Shown in pieces: positions 32,634 to 37,742 of a stretch of DNA of 37,742 nucleotides (position 1 is the first letter of the stretch; the number at the start of each line of letters is the position of its first letter). The translations under genes were made by a program, and so were the position numbers. The stretch is taken from NCBI GenBank assembly GCA_005239945.1, contig SBAY01000102.1, forward strand, positions 1-37,742, given 5' to 3'. The DNA is from Nitrospira sp. Its GTDB lineage: Bacteria > UBA9089 > CG2-30-40-21 > SBAY01. The notes beneath the pieces were generated by a model, which was not told where the DNA came from, ran no database searches, and saw only the letters and a program-made list of their open reading frames with translations.

Positions 32634-33347
32634 ATGAGAGAGAAATTACTAATTCTACCTGTTTTTAATGAAGAGGCTTATATCCTTGAGGTATTAGAAA
32701 GTCTTCCAGATATTGATATTCTTGTTGTTGATGATGGGTCAACAGATAATACCTTTAACATATTAAAGCATAAGAAGATAGATTTCTTGATTAGACACGA
32801 AACAAATCAAGGATATGGTAAATCACTCATCGATGGATTTGAATGTGCCATCAAAAATAATTACCCTTACTTAGTAACTATCGATTGTGATGCTCAGCAT
32901 GAACCTGAATATATCCCTGCATTTTTTGAAGAGCTAAAAAATTTTGATATAGTTTCTGGAAGTCGATATTTACCCACATCTCCACATTTTGGTGAGGCTC
33001 CAAAAGATAGGGTAGAGATAAATAGACACATTACTCAACTGATATGTAAATATACTAAATATAATATTACTGATTCATTTTGTGGATTTAAAGGTTATAA
33101 AGCAGAGGTACTTAAAAAACTTAATCTTACAGAACACGGTTATGGAATGCCACTTCAACTATGGATACAAGCCGCAAATGCAGGACTTACTGTCAAAGAA
33201 ATTCCTGTGCCTTTGATATATAAATCTAATAATAGAGATTTTAAAGGAAGTTTTGAATCAAAAGAGGCAAGGCTAAAATATTACTTAGATGTAATAAAAA
33301 AGGAGATTTCAAATGTCAAACATCTTAGCCGTAGGGGCACACCCTAA
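32634..33347 (+). CDS. GT2 glycosyltransferase (DPM1-like, soluble)
   Basis: 237 aa GT-A domain without membrane helices: LLILPVFNEEAYILEVLESL, LVVDDGSTDNTFNIL, NQGYGKSLIDGF, the metal motif DCDAQHEPEY and SGSRYLPTSP. This is the dolichyl/polyprenyl-phosphate sugar synthase type. The A+T content is higher than in genes left of it. The 3' end overlaps the deacetylase gene by 35 nt in another frame. The overlap implies the two act together, perhaps on an N-acetylated sugar; this is an inference. Confidence 0.87.
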   Translation: MREKLLILPVFNEEAYILEVLESLPDIDILVVDDGSTDNTFNILKHKKIDFLIRHETNQGYGKSLIDGFECAIKNNYPYLVTIDCDAQHEPEYIPAFFEELKNFDIVSGSRYLPTSPHFGEAPKDRVEINRHITQLICKYTKYNITDSFCGFKGYKAEVLKKLNLTEHGYGMPLQLWIQAANAGLTVKEIPVPLIYKSNNRDFKGSFESKEARLKYYLDVIKKEISNVKHLSRRGTP

Positions 33348-33996
33348 TGATGTAGAACTGGGAATGGGAGCAACTATAGTTAAATTGGTAAGATCAGGGC
33401 ATCAGGTGAGTATTATTGATTTAACCGATGGAGAACCAACACCTTGCGGCTCAAAAGAAAAGAGAAAAGAAGAAAGCCTTGAAAGTGCAAAAATTCTGGG
33501 CATAACGCAAAGGATTACCCTTGATTTGCCTAATAGATACCTACAGGATACCATTGAGGCAAGGGAAGAATTAGCAGGTTATATTAGAAAGATAAAGCCA
33601 GAGATTATCTTTTGTCAATTTGGAATAGATAAACATCCTGACCATACAGCGGCTTCTAAATTAACCGAGTCAGCAGCCTTTTATAGTAAACTTACTCAGA
33701 CCCAAATTCCAGGACGGCCCTGGGAAGTAGCAAAAATATATTACTTTTATGCTATTCACTGGCGATTAAATATCAATCCATCTTTTATCATTGATGTTAG
33801 TGAGGATTTCCATAAAAAAATGGAGGCTCTTCATGCGTATAAATCCCAGTTTATAGATAACAAAAGGAATTCCTTTGTCTTTGATTATCTAAGAAAACAG
33901 GGTGAATATTTTGGCAGCCTGATAAAAAAAGATTATGGAGAGCCATTTGCAAGCAGAGAAAATATTGGACTTAATGATATTGTGGATTTAATATAA
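33313..33996 (+). CDS. PIG-L/LmbE-family N-acetyl sugar deacetylase (BshB1-like) with altered base
   Basis: 227 aa. Members remove acetyl from N-acetylglucosaminyl compounds (bacillithiol, mycothiol and GPI precursors) using zinc. Seen here: LAVGAHPNDVELGMGATIVK at the N-terminus, DLTDGEPTPCG, the RKEES helix, and KHPDHTAASKLTESA (about 104-118) with the metal histidine. In the family the first motif reads AHPDDVE: the first Asp is the proposed general base and the second binds zinc. Here the first is Asn (codon AAT), so activity may be lowered or changed. The ATG has AGGAG upstream. The BshB1-like overall sequence does not prove bacillithiol synthesis; no bshA or bshC is nearby. Confidence 0.85.
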   Translation: MSNILAVGAHPNDVELGMGATIVKLVRSGHQVSIIDLTDGEPTPCGSKEKRKEESLESAKILGITQRITLDLPNRYLQDTIEAREELAGYIRKIKPEIIFCQFGIDKHPDHTAASKLTESAAFYSKLTQTQIPGRPWEVAKIYYFYAIHWRLNINPSFIIDVSEDFHKKMEALHAYKSQFIDNKRNSFVFDYLRKQGEYFGSLIKKDYGEPFASRENIGLNDIVDLI

Positions 33997-34075
33997 GAGA
34001 ATTTAGATGTGCTGGAATTCATAGCCAGGTTTGTACGGTTTTTTGACTCTTTTGATGGTGGAGCAAAAATTCTTG

Positions 34076-34105
34076 TTGACATTCCTTAAACTTTTGTGGT
34101 AAAAT
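34076..34105 (+). promoter_or_regulatory. Promoter of fapA, apparently leaderless
   Basis: TTGACA (34076-34081), 18-bp spacer, TAAAAT (34100-34105). Initiation is expected near 34112, three bases before ATG 34115. No Shine-Dalgarno sequence is present in front of the ATG. Confidence 0.65.
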
Positions 34106-34114
34106 GTCCCCAGA

Positions 34115-35815
34115 ATGAGCAAAAGTGAAGGTAATAACCCAAAAGCAAATTCCTATCAGTTGAATGAAAATGTACATTTTGACTTAGATGGATTTTTTAA
34201 TGTTAATATCCTACCGCAAGGGATACTACTCACAGTACACCCTCCTAAAGGAAAAGGTAAGAAGGTAAATATTGACGATGTGATAGCTCAAATTAATGCA
34301 TTAGAGATTACTGATATTAATCTTAACTTAGTCAAAATAGAGGTTGAGGAAAGTTCTGGCAAGCCTGTTGTAATTGGTAAACGGGATGTGGAGAAAAAGG
34401 TACCTCCCAAATGTATAGTAAAAATACCAAAAGATGAAATGAATGCCTATCTAACTATTATCTCACCTACTTCAGGTGCTGAATCTGTAAAATTAATGGA
34501 TGTTAAAGAGGAGTTAGCTAAAAAAAGCGTTATATTTGGTATTAATGATAGAATAATTCGTGAGGCAATAGAGAAAAAAGACCTTGATAGAGCTATCTTA
34601 GTTGCCCAGGGGCGAATGCCTGTAAATGGAATTAATGCAAGAATTGAGGGTAAATTTAAGAAAAGGACACAAATTCAATTTAAAGAGGATGAATTTGGCA
34701 AAGTTGACTTCCATGAACTTGGCTTGATTCAGAATGTTACCCCAGGACAGGTATTAGCAGTTAAAACGCCTCCTACTGAAGGCACTCCAGGCAGGACAGT
34801 TACCGGTAAAGAGATAAAGGCTAAGAGAGGATTAGATGTACATATTCCTGCTGGAAAGAATACAGAACTGTCATCGGATGAGCTAATACTGACTTCTAAA
34901 GTTGCTGGACATGTAAATTGGATAGAAGGACGGATAGAGGTAGAACATCTTTACACTGTGACAAAAGATGTTGATTTCAAAACAGGAAATATTGACTATG
35001 TAGGTACAGTAATTATAAGTGGTAGTGTAAAAGGTGGATTTAAGGTCAAGGCAAGTGGTGATATTCAGGTTGGAGGCTCAGTAGAAAGTGCGTACATTGA
35101 GGCAGGTGGAAATGTGCTGATTAAAAATGGTGTAATAGGAAGGGGTGCAGCACGAGTTAAAGCCGGTAAGAATATTATTACTAAATTTGCTGAAAGTTGT
35201 ACATTAGAAGCCAATGAAGATATTATAGTTAGTGGATCAATTTTACATAGCAATATAAGAGCTGCTAAAAGGGTGATAGCTACTGATCGCGAAGGGACTA
35301 TTTTAGGTGGACGGGTATTGGCAGGAAGAGGGGTGTATGCTAAAAAGATTGGTTCCTGGTCAGAGGTTAAAACTTCTATTGAGGTGGGCGTAGCTCCAAA
35401 CATTAGAACTGAGGTTATGTCTTTAGCAGAACAGGTAGATCAAGACAAAGAGCGGCTTAAAAAATTGCAACTTGAAGTAGCTACTTTGCTTAAACAAAAA
35501 ACACGATTAGGACAAGACTTCTCTCCAGAGAGAATGCAACTACTTAGTAGCCATCTTAAAGAACAAGGTCAGTTAGTGACGAGATTACGTGGTGCACCAG
35601 AGAAATTATCAAGCATAAAAAAGCAATTTTTTCAAAAGACATTTGGTAAAATTTGTGCCTCCGAAGTAGTCTATCCTGGAGTAAAGATATGCATCAGTTC
35701 TGCAATACTATTTGTAAAAGAGCCATATAAATATGTTACCTTTATCGCAGAGGAAGGTGAGATAGTAATCAGGTCCTACGAAGATCCAACAAAATTTTCT
35801 AAAGAGGGGATATAA
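34115..35815 (+). CDS. fapA: FapA family protein (DUF342)
   Basis: 566 aa. The N-terminal part (about 25-110) holds a divergent pre-domain, followed by the FapA core with VAQGRMPVNGINARIEGKF (about 164-182), VTPGQVLAVKTPPTEGTPGR (about 208-227) and VDFKTGNIDYVGTVIISGSV. A long right-handed beta-helix of GGxVxxAxIxAGGNVxI-type rungs runs to about 425, then a coiled coil (SLAEQVDQDKERLKKLQLEV) and a C-terminal beta cap. FapA proteins are linked with polar flagellar and surface-structure assembly, but most members are uncharacterised and there is no flagellar gene here. It begins a two-gene unit with the MshEN/HEPN fusion (2-bp gap). Confidence 0.85.
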   Translation: MSKSEGNNPKANSYQLNENVHFDLDGFFNVNILPQGILLTVHPPKGKGKKVNIDDVIAQINALEITDINLNLVKIEVEESSGKPVVIGKRDVEKKVPPKCIVKIPKDEMNAYLTIISPTSGAESVKLMDVKEELAKKSVIFGINDRIIREAIEKKDLDRAILVAQGRMPVNGINARIEGKFKKRTQIQFKEDEFGKVDFHELGLIQNVTPGQVLAVKTPPTEGTPGRTVTGKEIKAKRGLDVHIPAGKNTELSSDELILTSKVAGHVNWIEGRIEVEHLYTVTKDVDFKTGNIDYVGTVIISGSVKGGFKVKASGDIQVGGSVESAYIEAGGNVLIKNGVIGRGAARVKAGKNIITKFAESCTLEANEDIIVSGSILHSNIRAAKRVIATDREGTILGGRVLAGRGVYAKKIGSWSEVKTSIEVGVAPNIRTEVMSLAEQVDQDKERLKKLQLEVATLLKQKTRLGQDFSPERMQLLSSHLKEQGQLVTRLRGAPEKLSSIKKQFFQKTFGKICASEVVYPGVKICISSAILFVKEPYKYVTFIAEEGEIVIRSYEDPTKFSKEGI

Positions 35816-35817
35816 AG

Positions 35818-36576
35818 ATGCCTTTAATTGGTGAAGTATTAGTTAAGGAAGGGATAATAACCAATGAACAACTTCAACAAGTATTAAATGAACAAACTAA
35901 GACAAGTAAGATGTTAGGTGATACATTGGTAGATTTAGGCTTTACTACTGAAGAGATTGTGATGCATTTCATCACTTCACAGGTGTTATCTCTAATTGAC
36001 GATTATCAAGCGGAAAGTCCAGAGATATTTGCATTAAAGAAAGAAACTCCAGATATAAGTCAGATTGAAACACCGAAGGTAAGGGATGAACGGGTGGTTA
36101 TAGTAACTAAACCCAAAGAGCCAAAGAAAAAAGATTTTAAGCGATTATCTGTTAGTAGATTAAGACTGAGAAAAGCGAAAGAATTATTTGAAGTTGGCAA
36201 GTATTTTAAAGCGGCTTTAAATGCACGATATGCTATGTATCATGCTGCAAGAGCAGCTATTTGCGCTACAGAGGATACACCTTTTAGATCATGGGAAGAG
36301 GCTACAACCATTGGCTTGAGATTTACATATAGAGGATATATAGATGCAGGAGAGATTGAAGGTTGTCTGGTAGCATTACGGACTTTGAAAGAGGAAAAAG
36401 ATCGTGTGATACCTAAGAGTGAAACAAAAATAATAATTGATAAAGCTGAGAATTTTGTAATAAGGGTTGAAGAGACTATTAAAAAATTAGAAGAAGATAA
36501 AAAACCTCAGATTGCACAGATTAAAGGGGGAAAAGCCGATGTTTTAGGGAGAACTGGGAGAACTGAGGAGAACTGA
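35818..36576 (+). CDS. MshEN-like domain fused to a HEPN domain
   Basis: 252 aa. Residues 1-58 repeat a 24-residue unit twice: LIGEVLVKEGIITNEQLQQV and MLGDTLVDLGFTTEEIVMHF, each ending in Q. This is the GspE-N/MshEN pattern, a c-di-GMP-binding fold in MshE, but the leading Arg of RLG is missing in both halves. After a charged linker (about 75-110) comes a helical domain with LNARYAMYHAARAAI, the RxxxxH of HEPN (UPF0332-like) domains, used as RNase or nucleotide-binding sites. A lysine- and glutamate-rich tail follows; the last residues (GRTGRTEEN) come from a GGAGAACTG tandem repeat. No nucleotidyltransferase partner is adjacent. The fusion is not one I recognise. Confidence 0.7.
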   Translation: MPLIGEVLVKEGIITNEQLQQVLNEQTKTSKMLGDTLVDLGFTTEEIVMHFITSQVLSLIDDYQAESPEIFALKKETPDISQIETPKVRDERVVIVTKPKEPKKKDFKRLSVSRLRLRKAKELFEVGKYFKAALNARYAMYHAARAAICATEDTPFRSWEEATTIGLRFTYRGYIDAGEIEGCLVALRTLKEEKDRVIPKSETKIIIDKAENFVIRVEETIKKLEEDKKPQIAQIKGGKADVLGRTGRTEEN

Positions 36577-36587
36577 GGGACACATCC

Positions 36588-37046
36588 GAATGGCACTAAC
36601 TTAAGGAAAAATTAAATAAAAGACCTCCAGATGTCGATTTTAATTTTAGAGTATGGCTAAGTGCAGATGTTTTAAGATCAAAGACAGAAAAAGGGATTTA
36701 CAAAGAGTTGCATGCGAGAATCATTGCCTTCAATTTGATACATTGGTTAATATTGAAGGCTGCCAAGAAGCATAAAAAGGATTCAGAGAGAATCAGCACC
36801 TCATCAACACTCAGATTAACAGCCACTTATAGTTTAAAAATGAGTACGGCACCTTTTTGAATATTACCATTACTTTATGAAGATTTGCTTGAGAAAGTAG
36901 CCTATTCAAAAGTTCCATATCGACCTGATCGACTTGAACCACGAATGAAGAGGCGTGACCAAAAACATTATCCGATATTGAAAATATCCCGCATAGAATG
37001 AGGGAGAGGACTATCAATGGAATTGCTGCTTAAGTTAGTGCCATTC
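36588..37046 (+). mobile_element. IS4-family remnant with intact terminal inverted repeats (459 bp)
   Basis: Perfect 18-bp inverted ends GAATGGCACTAACTTAAG (36588-36605 and 37029-37046). Inside, a plus-strand frame encodes DVLRSKTEKGIYKELHARII and HWLILKAAKKHKKDSERIS, and after a frameshift DRLEPRMKRRDQKHYPILKI: the C-terminal third of an IS4 transposase. The N-terminal part, including the first catalytic aspartates, is deleted. No target duplication is evident. The ends could still be moved by a full-length relative. Confidence 0.88.
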
Positions 37047-37067
37047 CCCTCTGACTCCAATTCTTCC

Positions 37068-37742
37068 TTAAACTACAATCCTTTCGTATAACTGAATTGT
37101 ACGATTCACATATTCGTCAAAATTTTCAATTCTTTCAGAAACCTTACGAGCTTCTTGTCCTATTCTCTCCGCCTTATCTGAGTGCTTTATTAGTGTTTCA
37201 AGAGTATCTTTAATCTGATCGATGTTTTTGGGATTTACTACAAGTACACTTTGTCCATCAATTAAATAAGTCTCTTTTCTGTGAAGCACCTCACTCAGAA
37301 TCAGGCACTTACCAGTAGCTATTACTTCTTTTACTAAATTTGAAGAATGGTATTCAATAATAGGAGAGTCTTCTCGTTCAAGTGCTACTATACAAGTGGA
37401 TCTTTTGATTATAGATGGAATTTTCCAGGGAGGAAGAAAGTTTAAAAAGAGTGTTTTATCTTCTAATCCTTTTTCTTTCACTGCTTCCTGGAACTTCTTT
37501 AGTTCTTTTCCATTGGCTACAAATAATAACAAAAAATCCTCTTTTATCTTCTGGCAAACCTCTAAAAGCTCGTATATTCCTTTTGTCTCTGAATGGTAGG
37601 GGAACTTTCCAATATAAGTAATTACTGGAAGGTTTTTTGTATCCTCATCTGTAATACAAACTTGCAAGATGTTGTTTTTTTAACAAAGTTTTTTTCATAT
37701 GTAGGCGATAACGAAAAATAGCCCATTTTGGATAATTTAAGG
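37068..37742 (-). pseudogene. Group 4 (GT-B) glycosyltransferase, 3' part, frameshifted, partial
   Basis: The ORF at 37068-37667 is the nucleotide-sugar-binding half of a GT4-type enzyme: LPVITYIGKFPYHSETKGIY, LLFVANGKELKKFQ, then SSNLVKEVIATGKCLILSEV, and a C-terminal helix. Upstream the frame hits a stop at a run of seven A (T7 at 37675-37681 on the plus strand). With eight A it continues as NFVKKNNILQVCITDEDTK into GYFSLSPTYE, reaching the window edge. So a one-base loss, real or from sequencing, splits the gene. The N-terminal acceptor domain is outside. The substrate is unknown. Confidence 0.72.

Noticed and set aside
1-37742. tRNA or rRNA genes
   Set aside because: No cloverleaf with a TTCRANNC T-loop and no rRNA signature seen on reading; a tRNAscan-SE or Infernal run would settle it.

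Overview
The window (about 38-40% G+C) comes from a bacterium that cannot be placed in a phylum from the sequence alone. A MacB-type ABC efflux operon with a TolC-family gene points to a double-membrane envelope, while RNase J and an McsA-McsB-ClpC operon are more often seen in Gram-positives. The genes use the standard code. I see no tRNA, rRNA or CRISPR array. An uncultivated diderm lineage is the best guess.

Layout. 1-479: an IS110-type transposase tail (minus strand) and an attC-like imperfect palindrome. 480-7694: RNase J (+), then on the minus strand a giant six-GAF HD-GYP phosphodiesterase and BioF. 7985-12282: mcsA-mcsB-clpC (+), without ctsR. 12283-12997: a broken AAA_14 ATPase pseudogene split by a ~288-bp insertion. 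12998-13606: mobA. 13700-18761: a minus-strand tripartite efflux operon (ABC ATPase, FtsX/MacB permease, TolC, four-helix-bundle protein, membrane-fusion protein) carrying several lesions. 19109-25031: the cell-shape cluster mreB-mreC-mreD-mrdA-rodA with a strong promoter before mreB. 25188-26129: a membrane-anchored TPR protein. 26927-28546: a GAF-GGDEF diguanylate cyclase. 28800-31120: a GT2 glycosyltransferase and a B12-binding radical SAM protein. 31274-32254: a ThiI/MnmA-like PP-loop protein (minus). 32634-33996: a GT2 and a PIG-L deacetylase, overlapping. 34115-36576: FapA and an MshEN-like/HEPN fusion. 36588-37046: an IS4-family remnant with intact ends. 37068-37742: the 3' part of a frameshifted group 4 glycosyltransferase.

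The most unusual property is the intergenic DNA. Almost every gap holds an inverted repeat whose arms are made of an iterated 7-12 bp word (at least ten word families). Stems can be perfect over 31-42 bp. These repeats lie in 5' leaders and operon spacers, and they supply stop codons and C-terminal tails to neighbouring genes. Into these gaps have jumped non-coding elements with GTAA-type terminal inverted repeats and 8-bp target duplications. One copy sits inside the loop of another palindrome, and one duplicated the Shine-Dalgarno sequence of the TPR gene.

Functional themes are envelope shape (MreBCD, PBP2, RodA), c-di-GMP turnover (GGDEF cyclase, HD-GYP hydrolase, an MshEN-like module), proteostasis (McsAB-ClpC) and glycan or lipid modification. 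Two genes, bioF and fapA, appear to be transcribed from strong promoters with essentially no leader.
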